64,000 bases of DNA from CAYSUS01 sp964434165. GTDB taxonomy: Bacteria; Planctomycetota; Planctomycetia; Pirellulales; Thermoguttaceae. The stretch is from positions 1 to 64,000 of the forward strand of contig CAYSUS010000037.1 of the NCBI GenBank assembly GCA_964434165.1. Reading direction: 5' to 3'. The position numbers and the translations under genes are program-made. The notes below the pieces were generated by a model. That model did not search any database. It saw nothing but the letters and a program-made list of their open reading frames with translations, and was not told the DNA's origin. Shown here one piece after another: positions 42,901 to 50,790 of the stretch (position 1 is its first letter; each line of letters opens with the position of its first letter).

Positions 42901-44879
42901 CGCAGTTTCCCCTCCTGCCCCGCATGTGGCTGGAGCTGGCCGCGGTGTGCCGCGCCCGCAAGGATGACGCGGGGGAGATCGCGGCCCTGGCCAAGGCCCG
43001 CGAGATCTCCCCCAACTGGGGCGAGCCGGCGCGGCTTCTGGCCGAGACCTACCAGCGCCAGGGCGACATGGAGCGGGCGGCCGCGCTGCTGGAGCAGATG
43101 GTGCCCCGCGAGCCCCGCGAAGCCCGCAACCACGCCTACCTGGCCGACGCGCTTTGGGCCCTGGACCGCCGCGACGAGGCCATCGAGCGGATGACCCAGG
43201 CCGTGCGCCTGGAGCCGGGTTACGACTGGGCCTGGAACATGCTGCGCGACTGGTCGGCCGCGGTGGACCAGCCGCGGCGGGCCCTGGACGTCGCCCAGGA
43301 GCTCACGCGCCTGCGGCCCCAGCAGGCCCGGTCGTGGCTCGTGCTCGCGCGCGTGCTCGCCGCGGAGGACCAGCGCGCCGCGCGTCTGGAGGCCCTCGAC
43401 CGCGCTGCGGCGCTCAACCCGTGCCTGCCCGAGGTCCATTCGATGCGGGCCGCGTGCCTGGCCGAGATGGAACGGTACGACGAGGCGCTGGCCGCGTGCC
43501 GTCCCGAGGCCCTCGCCGACGCCGTGCCGCTGGAGCTGGCCGCGCGCGAGGCCGACGTCGAGTTCCGCCGAGGCAACGCGGACGCCGCCGTCGAGAGGAT
43601 GCGCGAGGTGGTGGCCCACGATCCCGACTACCTCTGGGCGTGGACGCGCCTGGCCGACTGGCACGACCAGGCCGGGCGAGACGAGGACTACCTCCAGGCC
43701 GCGGAGAACATGGTGCGCGTGGCGCCCGGCCTGCCGGCCTGCTGGGGATACCGGGGCGACGCGCGGCGACGCACGCAAGACCGCCAGGGGGCCGCCGAGG
43801 ACCTCCAGCGGGCCCTGGAGATGGCGCCGGACTACCTGTTCGCCGCGATGGGCCTGCTGGACGTTCAGTTCGAGGGCGACGACCTGGAGGGGGCCGCGCG
43901 CACGCTGGAGGTCGCGGCGCCTCACATGCCGCCCGAGTTTGCCCTGGCCCAGCAGATCCGCCTGGACGCCCGGCGCCGCGACCGCCAGGGCGCCCTGGCC
44001 CATTTCCGGCAGTTGTGCGCGCTGCCGCTGGAGGACGCGCAGGCGCTGGACGCGGCGGTCGCCGAGATGGCCGAAGAGCCGTGGATGCCCGCGGTGGCCG
44101 AGGAGCTTTGCCGGCAGGTGGCGCGCGACGACGTCGCTCCGCCCGTCGTCGAGGTCTGGGCCGAGTGCCTGGCGCGGACGGGTCGATGGGACCGCTGCGA
44201 GCCGACCTTGCAGCGGATGGCGGATCGCGAGGAGGCGTGGCGCGCCGGCGCGGCGCGCTGGCTGATCGCGCTGGGAAGCGCGGCTCGGCCCGAGCCGCTC
44301 CAGGCGTTCATCCGGCGGAACCGCAAACGGCTCCGCCGACACGCCCACACCTGGGCCGCGGCGGGCCAGGCCCTCTCCGACGTCGATCTGGACCGCAACG
44401 CGGTCCGCTGGCTCTCCGACTGGCCCCGGCGCGACGACGTGACGCCGCAGGCGCTCTTCTACCTGGTGCTTTCGCTCTGGAAGCTGGGCCGCCGGCACAA
44501 GGCCGTGGAGGCGAGCCGGCGGGCCCTGGAGATGCCGCCCGACCACTCCGCGCCGTTCCACCTCCTCTGGCTGGCGGTGGACCGCGTCCTGGAAGGCGAG
44601 GAGCCCGCCGCCCGGGAGATGCTCCAGCCGCTCGACGCCGGGACGTTCAACCAGTATTACGCGGCGCTCTACGAGCTGGTCGCCGTGGCCGCCGACTCGC
44701 GGCCATACGCCGAGGCGGCGGGCCGGATGCGCGCGGTGCGAGGGGGCGCGCCCGGGGAGGTCGCCCGCGACGTGCTCTTCCGCACGATCTACCGCCGTCT
44801 CCGCCGCCGCCTGGCCCGGCGGCACGGGCGCGGGGCCCAGGCCGCCTGGCAGTGGCTGTGCGGGGCGGTGGGAGCGTGA
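39918..44879 (+). CDS. very large TPR protein with embedded C39-like peptidase domain
   Basis: A 1653-residue protein starting at the ATG 39918 with AGGGAG upstream; the frame continues open upstream to 39615 but that stretch is low-quality. It is built almost wholly of TPR-type helix pairs (for example AAGRVEEARACFRDAITVSVDFDPA, RNHAYLADALWALDRRDEAIERMTQAVRLEPGY). Between residues about 300 and 430 is a cysteine-protease-like module: RQHHVTCAPATLSAI with Cys315, HLQAVIGYDSRR with His392, and VRDPSERHYGEV with Asp410. This matches C39 peptidase-like domains of bacteriocin-exporter and related proteins. There is no signal peptide or membrane segment, so it should be cytoplasmic. It may process or bind a peptide, using TPRs as a scaffold. 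It lies between the polyphosphate operon and phoU, on the opposite strand to both. Confidence 0.82.
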   Translation: MESDHATLDRVADLYRQGRYLDALAASEPLGPPEAWTGARASVLAGRLATMLGAPRLGRVLHARAWRRYPSEPEAVYFHAIGLLVRRGPWPCLELIRRYGDLPGADGSIQADWFALSGQVLAILRDFESAEDCLARAEKLAPTRPWIWVEKAVLLEAEDRPEDALGAAQHALRLRPWFRPAVQAAAHYLVQLNRDEEALALLTEAARHLQCGDLLIQRASLERELGRYREAREDLNRAAPLLPLMSRDRKRRMAFDAQRADAAYHCGDLREAARLSALVDVPFFKETAKRLAAEPLEGKRVVLTVGFVRQHHVTCAPATLSAISAYWSKPADHLEVAERICYDGTPAHSERRWAEENGFAVREFRITWDSATALLDRGIPFALHTVDPGSAHLQAVIGYDSRRGTFLVRDPSERHYGEVLGEELLKHYRSTGPRGLALVPEEQADRFAGLDLPDAALYDDCYRIERALQAHDRPQAQETHVRMRAEHANHPLTLRSRGAMAAYDADPINILKTAEQLLKEFPEDANLLVSKLNCLRELGRRDDRLSMLRELCGRPEPAPFFLIRYAQELVEDARSHGETLAVLRRTMRMRPIDPDNYGLLADVLWERRRRDEALALYRFAACLADKDQARARSYFIAARHLRQTERAITMLKDRFARFGGRSSHPAQTLCWAFETLEQTGTALEVLEEALARRPDDGELLLFAADMYGRYGRAERAAELHGRAEGNSHRMAWLRTASYLALYQSDQRSALDRAREVLKTEPLARDANDLAAQLLADLEGDAAAIAHIRQAVERFPHSYGLRVLLIEWLRRQDPAAAEPAIRELLERQPVDPWARRELAITLIEQSKWDEAEDEADLAIQLEPSNPLGHLIQGRIRQAAGRVEEARACFRDAITVSVDFDPAIAALMQTCDSKADRLDALEFLRGELVRQVIFGDGLLAFCDYASATLDAQTLLGTLRDALAARPELWHAHAALIRQLTEIERTDEARDLAEAAVAQFPLLPRMWLELAAVCRARKDDAGEIAALAKAREISPNWGEPARLLAETYQRQGDMERAAALLEQMVPREPREARNHAYLADALWALDRRDEAIERMTQAVRLEPGYDWAWNMLRDWSAAVDQPRRALDVAQELTRLRPQQARSWLVLARVLAAEDQRAARLEALDRAAALNPCLPEVHSMRAACLAEMERYDEALAACRPEALADAVPLELAAREADVEFRRGNADAAVERMREVVAHDPDYLWAWTRLADWHDQAGRDEDYLQAAENMVRVAPGLPACWGYRGDARRRTQDRQGAAEDLQRALEMAPDYLFAAMGLLDVQFEGDDLEGAARTLEVAAPHMPPEFALAQQIRLDARRRDRQGALAHFRQLCALPLEDAQALDAAVAEMAEEPWMPAVAEELCRQVARDDVAPPVVEVWAECLARTGRWDRCEPTLQRMADREEAWRAGAARWLIALGSAARPEPLQAFIRRNRKRLRRHAHTWAAAGQALSDVDLDRNAVRWLSDWPRRDDVTPQALFYLVLSLWKLGRRHKAVEASRRALEMPPDHSAPFHLLWLAVDRVLEGEEPAAREMLQPLDAGTFNQYYAALYELVAVAADSRPYAEAAGRMRAVRGGAPGEVARDVLFRTIYRRLRRRLARRHGRGAQAAWQWLCGAVGA

Positions 44880-44939
44880 GGCCGGCCGGCGCCGCAGAAG
44901 CTGGCGGGGCGCGCGCGGGAAGACGAGCCGGCGGCCCGC

Positions 44940-45605
44940 TCAGGCGATCTCCATCTCGCCGTGGCGCGCGATGCGGCCCTCGACCATGTAGATCACGTCC
45001 TCCGCGATGTTCGTGGCGTGGTCGGCGATCCGCTCCAGGTTGCGCGCGGCCGCGGCCAGGGTGAGAAGCGGCGTGGTCTGCTCCGGGTCCCGGCGGATCA
45101 TCGCCTCGGCCTCCAGGCGGATGTCGCGCTTCATGCGGTCGATCTCGTGGTCGCGCCCGCACACGTCGTTGGCCAGCTCCGGATCCATGTTGACCAGGGC
45201 GTCCATGCTGTCGCGGACCATGGCCTGGACCTTCTGCCACATGCCGCGGATGTCGAAGGGGATCTCGGGCATCGGGTTGCGGCAAAAGGTGATCGCCTTG
45301 CGCGCCACGTTCACCGCCAGGTCGCCGATCCGCTCCAGATCGTTGTTGATCTTCAGCGCCGAGACGATGAAGCGGAGGTCGGCGGCCACCGGCTGGTGCA
45401 GGGCGAGGATCTTCAGGCAGGTCTCCTCGAGCTCCACCTCGCGCTGGTCGATGTCGAAGTCGCGGATCTCGATCCTCTCCGCGGCCTCCTCGTCCCTTTC
45501 CAGCAGGGCGCGCACGGCGCCCTGCACCTGGTCTTCGACCAGCCCGCAGAGCGAAAGAAGGTCCTTCTTGAGTCGCTCGATTTCCCGCTGGAGGTGGACG
45601 GACAT
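44940..45605 (-). CDS. phoU: PhoU, phosphate signalling regulator
   Basis: A 221-residue, all-helical protein with two homologous PhoU domains. Each carries the metal-binding-type segment: NNDLERIGDLAVNVARKAI (about 110-130) and ARNLERIADHATNIAEDVI (about 190-210). PhoU damps PhoR activity and tunes Pst transport when phosphate is abundant. It is cytoplasmic, acting at the membrane. It is the last gene of the pst unit, 65 bp after pstB. A longer upstream frame exists but would overlap pstB, so the ATG at 45605 is taken. Confidence 0.94.
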   Translation of the reverse strand: MSVHLQREIERLKKDLLSLCGLVEDQVQGAVRALLERDEEAAERIEIRDFDIDQREVELEETCLKILALHQPVAADLRFIVSALKINNDLERIGDLAVNVARKAITFCRNPMPEIPFDIRGMWQKVQAMVRDSMDALVNMDPELANDVCGRDHEIDRMKRDIRLEAEAMIRRDPEQTTPLLTLAAAARNLERIADHATNIAEDVIYMVEGRIARHGEMEIA

Positions 45606-45670
45606 GCCCGGGTTCCATTCATCCGAAGTGAGACGGCGGGTGGCTTCCCGCCGCGGGCGCTCGGCGGCCT

Positions 45671-46534
45671 TCAGCCGAACCGCCCCGTGATGTAGTCTTC
45701 CGTTTCCTTCTTGTCCGGCTTGGTGAACAGCCGCTTGGTGGGGCCGAACTCGACCAGCACCCCTTCGTACAGGAAGGCCGTGTAGTCGGAGACGCGGGCC
45801 GCCTGCTGCATGTTGTGGGTGACGATGATGATCGTGTACTCGCCGCGGAGCTCGCCGATGAGGTCCTCGATCCGCGTGGTCGAGCGGGGGTCGAGCGCCG
45901 AGCAGGGCTCGTCCATGAGGATGATCTCGGGATCGACGGCGATCGCCCGGGCGATGCACAGGCGCTGGTGCTGCCCGCCCGAAAGGCCCAGCGCCGACTC
46001 GTGCAGCCGGTCCTTGACCTCCTCCCAGAGGGCGGCCCGCTTGAGGCTGTGCTCGACCACCTCGTCGAGCACGCGCCGCTGGCGGATGCCCGCGATGCGC
46101 AGCCCGTAGGCGATGTTCTCGTAGATCGACTTGGGAAAGGGCGTCGGCTTCTGGAACACCATGCCCACGCGGCGGCGAAGCTCGATCACGTCCACCGACC
46201 GGTCGTTGATGTTCTGCCCGTCCAGGTCGATCACGCCGGTGGTCCGCACGTCGTCGATCAGGTCGTTCATGCGGTTCAGGCAGCGAAGCAGCGTGGACTT
46301 GCCGCATCCGGAGGGCCCGATCAGCGCCGTGACCTCGTTGCGCGGGAAGTCCATGGTGATGTCGAACAGGGCCTGGGCCGAGCCGTAATGAAGACACACG
46401 TCGCTGGCCCGCGCGATGGCGTCGCACACCTCGTCGTCCTCGCTGCGCGCGCCGCCCGCCCGCTTCAAGGCCCCGTCGGTCAGCGAGCGCATGGCCAGGT
46501 TCTCCGAGACGTGTCGGGCGGAAGTCTGCTCCAT
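45671..46534 (-). CDS. pstB: PstB, phosphate ABC transporter ATPase
   Basis: A 287-residue ABC ATPase. Walker A GPSGCGKST (73-81), signature LSGGQHQRLCIARA, Walker B ILMDEPCSALDP and the switch His in IIIVTHNMQQAARVSDYTAF are all present. The N-terminal 30 residues are an extra extension. The FQKPTPFPKSIYENIAYGLR segment is specific to PstB and identifies it among ABC ATPases. It energises phosphate import with PstC and PstA. The ATG at 46534 follows GAAGGGAT. The start of pstB is about 50 nt after pstA's stop. It belongs to the same mRNA as pstS, pstC, pstA and phoU. Confidence 0.97.
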   Translation of the reverse strand: MEQTSARHVSENLAMRSLTDGALKRAGGARSEDDEVCDAIARASDVCLHYGSAQALFDITMDFPRNEVTALIGPSGCGKSTLLRCLNRMNDLIDDVRTTGVIDLDGQNINDRSVDVIELRRRVGMVFQKPTPFPKSIYENIAYGLRIAGIRQRRVLDEVVEHSLKRAALWEEVKDRLHESALGLSGGQHQRLCIARAIAVDPEIILMDEPCSALDPRSTTRIEDLIGELRGEYTIIIVTHNMQQAARVSDYTAFLYEGVLVEFGPTKRLFTKPDKKETEDYITGRFG

Positions 46535-46584
46535 GGGGATCCCTTCGGTCGGTCTCTCCTCTGGTGCGGTCAAAACGGCTCCCT

Positions 46585-48372
46585 CTACATCGAGCGTACC
46601 TGGTATCGCCTTCGCATCCGGTTGCGCAGCCAGATGGCCGTGCTCGTGAGCGTCAGCACGATGGCCAGCAACAACAGTGTAGTCACGTAGACCAGCGGCT
46701 TGGTAGCCTCCACGTTCGGCGACTTGCAGCTGATGTCGAAGATGTGGAAGCCCAGGTGCATGAACTGGCGGTCGAGCCGGACGAAGGGGAAGTCGCCGGA
46801 GACCGGCAGGGGCGCGCTCTTCACCGCCCCGGTGATCATCAGCGGAGCGACCTCGCCCACCGCCCTGGCCATGGCCAGAATGAACCCCGTCATCACCCCG
46901 GGCGACGCCATGGGCAAGAGCACCCGCGAGAGGGTCTGGAGCTTGGTCGCCCCCAGGGCGTAGGAGCCCTCGCGCACCGCGCGGGGAATCGCTCGAAGCG
47001 CCTCCTCGGTCGAGACGATCACGACGGGGATCGTCAAAAGGCCCAGCGTCAGGCTCGCCCAGAGGATGCATCCCTGCCCGAACACCGGCTTGCTGGCGTC
47101 CACGCGCGCGGGGTAGAGCAGGGCGTCGAGCGTCCCCCCGCACCAGTACACAAAAAACCCCAGCCCGAAGATCCCGTACACGATCGAGGGGATGCCGGCC
47201 AGGTTGTTCACCGCCACGCGCACCAGGCGCACCAGGGGTCCCTCCTTGGCGTACTCGCCCAGGTAGATCCCGGCCAACACGCCCAGCGGGAAGCAGGTGA
47301 TGGCCATCAGGATCACCAGCAAGACGGTCCCGAAGATGGCCGGGAACACGCCGCCGTCCTGGTTGGCCTCGCGCGGGCCCGCGGAGACCAGCTCCCAGAC
47401 CTTGACCAGGTAGTGCCTGATCTTGGCCGACGTTCCCATGGAGTTCGGCGTCGTGCATCGCACGATATCGACCAGGGCAATGGGCTTCAGTTCCGAGGCC
47501 TCGGCCGGACCGGCGTCGGCCGGCTTGCCGGTCACGCTCTCGAACAGCGCGACGTTCTTGCGGAACTCGGCCTCCCGGGCCGTGCGCCTGCGCGTGACTT
47601 CATGCGACTCGGCCTTCAAGCGGGACTCGACCTCGGCCAGTTCCTCCAGCCGGGCGTCGAGCCGGGCCAATTCGGGCGTGTCGGGGGGCGCTCCGCCGCG
47701 AAGCAACAGCCTGCGCCGGTACTTGACCTCGATCTTCTCGTTCTCGATGTGGTCGTTGATCTCCTGCGAGATGCGCGACTCCTCGGCCGCCAGCGGCTCG
47801 ATCGCCCGATCCTCCGCCCGATGCGCCGCCCCGATCGCGGCCGAGAGGCGCTGGCGAACGCTGCCTGCCTCCGGGATCTCCAGGTCGTCCACCTTGATGT
47901 CGCGCAGATACCCGAAGTAGTTCAGGTTCACCATCCGGTCGAGCTTGACGGCCTCGGGGGGAGTCCCGGTCGCGACGATGTCCTCCTCGTCAATCCACCG
48001 GAAGGCGGCCCCCTCCTCGCGGTTTCCCACGTGGTACTTCACGCGGTGCTTGCCCGTGATGGGGTCCGTCTCCGTATCGACCAGCTCGCCGAGCAGCTTC
48101 GTGCCGTCGGCGAGGGTGACCTCGTAGATCGGGTGGGGCCAGAACACGCCCAGCCCGTTCCACAGCACGACGCCCAGCAGCAGGGCCGTCAGGGCGAGCG
48201 TCAGCGTCAGCGCAGCCCCGGTGGCCCAGACCAGGGGTTCCCCCTGGCCCCAGAAGCTCTTGGCACGGCGCAGCTTGCCTAGTACCGGCCGTACTTCTTG
48301 CGAAGCCGCACCCGCACCACTTCCGCCGCCGTGTTCAGCACGAACGTCATCAGGAACAGGATAACTGCACAT
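46585..48372 (-). CDS. pstA: PstA, phosphate ABC transporter permease with large extracytoplasmic insert
   Basis: The permease half is clear from about residue 345 on: transmembrane segments, the EAA-type loop AIPRAVREGSYALGATKLQTLSRVLLPMASPGVMTG and a C-terminal membrane helix. Before it, a first helix (about 48-70) is followed by an insert of about 250 residues that includes a charged coiled coil (RLDARLEELAEVESRLKAESHEVTRRR). Many PstA proteins are about 290 residues; large forms occur in some gammaproteobacteria. The start is awkward: ATG 48372 overlaps pstC by 94 bases and has no ribosome site, while the next conventional codon is inside the first helix, so a rare CTG start near 48260 is also possible. 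Confidence 0.9.
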   Translation of the reverse strand: MCSYPVPDDVRAEHGGGSGAGAASQEVRPVLGKLRRAKSFWGQGEPLVWATGAALTLTLALTALLLGVVLWNGLGVFWPHPIYEVTLADGTKLLGELVDTETDPITGKHRVKYHVGNREEGAAFRWIDEEDIVATGTPPEAVKLDRMVNLNYFGYLRDIKVDDLEIPEAGSVRQRLSAAIGAAHRAEDRAIEPLAAEESRISQEINDHIENEKIEVKYRRRLLLRGGAPPDTPELARLDARLEELAEVESRLKAESHEVTRRRTAREAEFRKNVALFESVTGKPADAGPAEASELKPIALVDIVRCTTPNSMGTSAKIRHYLVKVWELVSAGPREANQDGGVFPAIFGTVLLVILMAITCFPLGVLAGIYLGEYAKEGPLVRLVRVAVNNLAGIPSIVYGIFGLGFFVYWCGGTLDALLYPARVDASKPVFGQGCILWASLTLGLLTIPVVIVSTEEALRAIPRAVREGSYALGATKLQTLSRVLLPMASPGVMTGFILAMARAVGEVAPLMITGAVKSAPLPVSGDFPFVRLDRQFMHLGFHIFDISCKSPNVEATKPLVYVTTLLLLAIVLTLTSTAIWLRNRMRRRYQVRSM

Positions 48373-50591
48373 AAAAAGAGGACGCGGTAAAGGGTTCCAT
48401 TGCGGGGGGCCTCCGAGATCTCCACCGCGATGTTCGCCGAGAGCGTGCGAAAGCCGTTGAAGGGACTCCAGTCGAGGATCGGGGTGTTGCCGGTGGCCAT
48501 GAACACGATCATCGTCTCGCCCACGGCCCGGCCGAAACCGATCATCACCGCGGCGAAGATGCCCGGGCTCGCCGAGGGGAGCACCACGCGCCACACGGTC
48601 TGCCACCGGCTGGCGCCCAGGGCCAGCGAGGCCGCCGTGAGGCTATAGGGAATGTCCGAGAGCGAGTCCTCGGAGATGGAGAAGATGATCGGGATGACCG
48701 CGAACCCCAGCCCGAACGCCACCACCAGGCTGTTGAGCTGATCGTAGCGCACGCCGCGCTCGTCGAAGAGCCACTGGCGGAAGTCCCCGCCGAAAAGGCT
48801 CTGCTCCAAGGGCCCGGTGAGCCAGATCCCGATCAGGCTCCCCACCAAGATCACGGGAACAAGGGCCAGGAACTCGTAGCCGCTCTCGACCCGCCGGGCC
48901 CACTCGAACCGGCGAATCCCCTGCCACAGGATCATGGCCACGACGAACGTGACCGGGATGGTGAGAAACGCCGCGAACACGCCCACGATCCACCGGCCCA
49001 CCAGCGGGGCCGCCCAAAGAAGGATCAAGAAGCCGATCACCACGGTGGGGATCGCGGCCATGACCTCGACCACCGGCTTGATCGTCCGCTTGAAGCTGGG
49101 CATGGTGAAGTGGCTGACGTACATGGCGCTGAACAGCGCCAACGGCACGGCGAAGAGCATGGCGTAAAACGTCGCCTTGAGCGTGCCGAAGATCACCGGC
49201 ACCAGGCTCAGCTTGGGCTCGTCCGTCCCGCTCGACTGCCACATGTACTTCGGCCGCTCGTGATTCTCGTACCACACCTTGCCGAACAGCGTGTTCCAAC
49301 TGATCTCCGGGTGCGGGCTGTCGATCTGCCACACGAGAAGCCGCTGCTCCTCGTCCAGCGCCACGACGGCGTTGCCCCGCGGCGAGTAGGAGATCCGGTT
49401 CAGCGGCCGCTCGCTGCCCAAGGTCAACAGGTGCTTCTCGCTGGTCATGTAGTCCAGGTGAACGTCCCCGGCGCGGCCCACGCTCAGCAGCGTCTTGTTG
49501 CGCTGCGAGGGGATGATCTCGGCCACCGGGTCGGGGTGGGGCGAGAGCTCGTGGATCAGCGTCAGGCTCCCCAGGTCGCGCCCGCTCTCCGACTGCACGG
49601 TGCGGACCGGGAACCACGTCGTCACGCTGCCGTCCGATCCGCCCACGGCGAGCGACACGTCGCCGAAGACCATCGTCAGGGCGGTGATCTCCGGCTTGCC
49701 CGGAACCGACACGATCTCCTGGTGCACGATCTTGCCCTCGGCGTCGAGCCGGAACCGGCCGAGGTGCCCGTTCCGCGTGCCGACGAAGAGCGTGTTTCCC
49801 TCGCGATTGACGGTCATCGCGGACACGGGGCCGGGCAGGATGTCCGACGCGATGACCGACCGCGTGACCGACTTCTCGCCTTCGCCGAACAGGCCCGTCT
49901 CGACCTTCTCGCGGCGGACCACGATGCGGTTCCCCTCCTGGAGGATCGCGCAGGTGGACGATCCCTCGCTGCCCGGACGCGCGACCGCCTTGACCGCCGT
50001 GCCCTCTCCCTCCGGCTCCAGCGCGGCCCGCTCCTTCAGCAGGTACTCGACGCTGCGACGCCCGATCTCGTCGAACTGGGCATTGGCCGCCGCCTCGACT
50101 ACGGAAACCGCGCCGTCCGACCACAACATCGTGTACTCGCTCCCGGCCGATTGATCGACGAACGCCACGGTCGCGCCCTCCGTGCCGGCCGGCGACTGGA
50201 GCTGCTTGCGGGAGAGGACCTCGACCCGGACCCCCGAGTCCTCTTCCGAGCGGCCTTGCGCCGACTCGACAAACTCGAAGAACACGAACTCGCCGTCCTT
50301 CGTCAGCGCGTAGCCCGAAAGGGCGTCGTTCGTCCTCGCCCCTTCGCCGATCTCCACCAGATCGATGCCCAAGCGCAGCACGTCGTCGGGGTTGACACCC
50401 TCGGGCAGGGTCGTCACCACCCGAAGCGACGCATCGGCTCCGCCAAACAAAGGGAACGTCACGCCGACGATCAACAGCACGATCACGATCACGCTCGTAA
50501 TGACCAGAATGCCGCCGAGCGTGATGATGATCCTGGCGATCAGGTCGAACAGCTTGACCGTCGTGAGTCGGCGGCGGTTGACTTGGACCAT
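48279..50591 (-). CDS. pstC: PstC, phosphate ABC transporter permease with large beta-propeller-like insert
   Basis: A 770-residue protein. After an N-terminal membrane helix (about 14-46), residues about 48-455 form an extracytoplasmic domain that reads like WD40-type repeats (for example FVGTRNGHLGRFRL, LSVGRAGDVHLDY, YSPRGNAVVALDEEQRLLVWQI). The permease part follows (PVIFGTLKATFYAMLFAVPLALFSAMYV onward, with the loop DIPYSLTAASLALGASRWQTVWRVVLPSASPG). It forms the membrane channel with PstA. Similarly large forms occur in gammaproteobacteria, so it is not a fusion error. The ATG at 50591 puts a basic segment before the helix; earlier in-frame residues are implausible. It follows pstS after 200 bp that contain a strong hairpin. 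Confidence 0.93.
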   Translation of the reverse strand: MVQVNRRRLTTVKLFDLIARIIITLGGILVITSVIVIVLLIVGVTFPLFGGADASLRVVTTLPEGVNPDDVLRLGIDLVEIGEGARTNDALSGYALTKDGEFVFFEFVESAQGRSEEDSGVRVEVLSRKQLQSPAGTEGATVAFVDQSAGSEYTMLWSDGAVSVVEAAANAQFDEIGRRSVEYLLKERAALEPEGEGTAVKAVARPGSEGSSTCAILQEGNRIVVRREKVETGLFGEGEKSVTRSVIASDILPGPVSAMTVNREGNTLFVGTRNGHLGRFRLDAEGKIVHQEIVSVPGKPEITALTMVFGDVSLAVGGSDGSVTTWFPVRTVQSESGRDLGSLTLIHELSPHPDPVAEIIPSQRNKTLLSVGRAGDVHLDYMTSEKHLLTLGSERPLNRISYSPRGNAVVALDEEQRLLVWQIDSPHPEISWNTLFGKVWYENHERPKYMWQSSGTDEPKLSLVPVIFGTLKATFYAMLFAVPLALFSAMYVSHFTMPSFKRTIKPVVEVMAAIPTVVIGFLILLWAAPLVGRWIVGVFAAFLTIPVTFVVAMILWQGIRRFEWARRVESGYEFLALVPVILVGSLIGIWLTGPLEQSLFGGDFRQWLFDERGVRYDQLNSLVVAFGLGFAVIPIIFSISEDSLSDIPYSLTAASLALGASRWQTVWRVVLPSASPGIFAAVMIGFGRAVGETMIVFMATGNTPILDWSPFNGFRTLSANIAVEISEAPRNGTLYRVLFLCAVILFLMTFVLNTAAEVVRVRLRKKYGRY

Positions 50592-50696
50592 GAGGAGAGG
50601 CGGGGGGGAGGACAAGCGGAGTGCGTGTTGGCGGCAGGGCGGGCTCGCGAAGACAGCCGCCCCCCGCGGTCCCCCGAGAGCAGGGGAACAAAATGC

Positions 50697-50733
50697 GTCC
50701 TGCCCGTCGGGCATTGGACCCGGCGGGCAGGAC
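50697..50733 (-). terminator. intercistronic hairpin between pstS and pstC
   Basis: An inverted repeat of 10 bp, gtcctgcccg at 50697-50706 and cgggcaggac at 50724-50733, extends into the loop (cggg with cccg). On the coding strand it is followed by GCATTTTG, a short T-run. It probably terminates part of the transcripts or protects the pstS mRNA from decay, allowing more PstS than permease. Confidence 0.6.
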
Positions 50734-50790
50734 GGTGTCAACTACGTCAATCTCTCGGTCGAAGGTGCAACGATCGAACGAAGCTCGGGC

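Noticed and set aside
39867..44825. 1652-codon open frame antisense to the TPR gene
   Set aside because: A G+C-rich complementary frame; its translation has no domain, no plausible start signal and low-complexity H/G/R/V composition, whereas the plus strand has clear TPR and C39 motifs.
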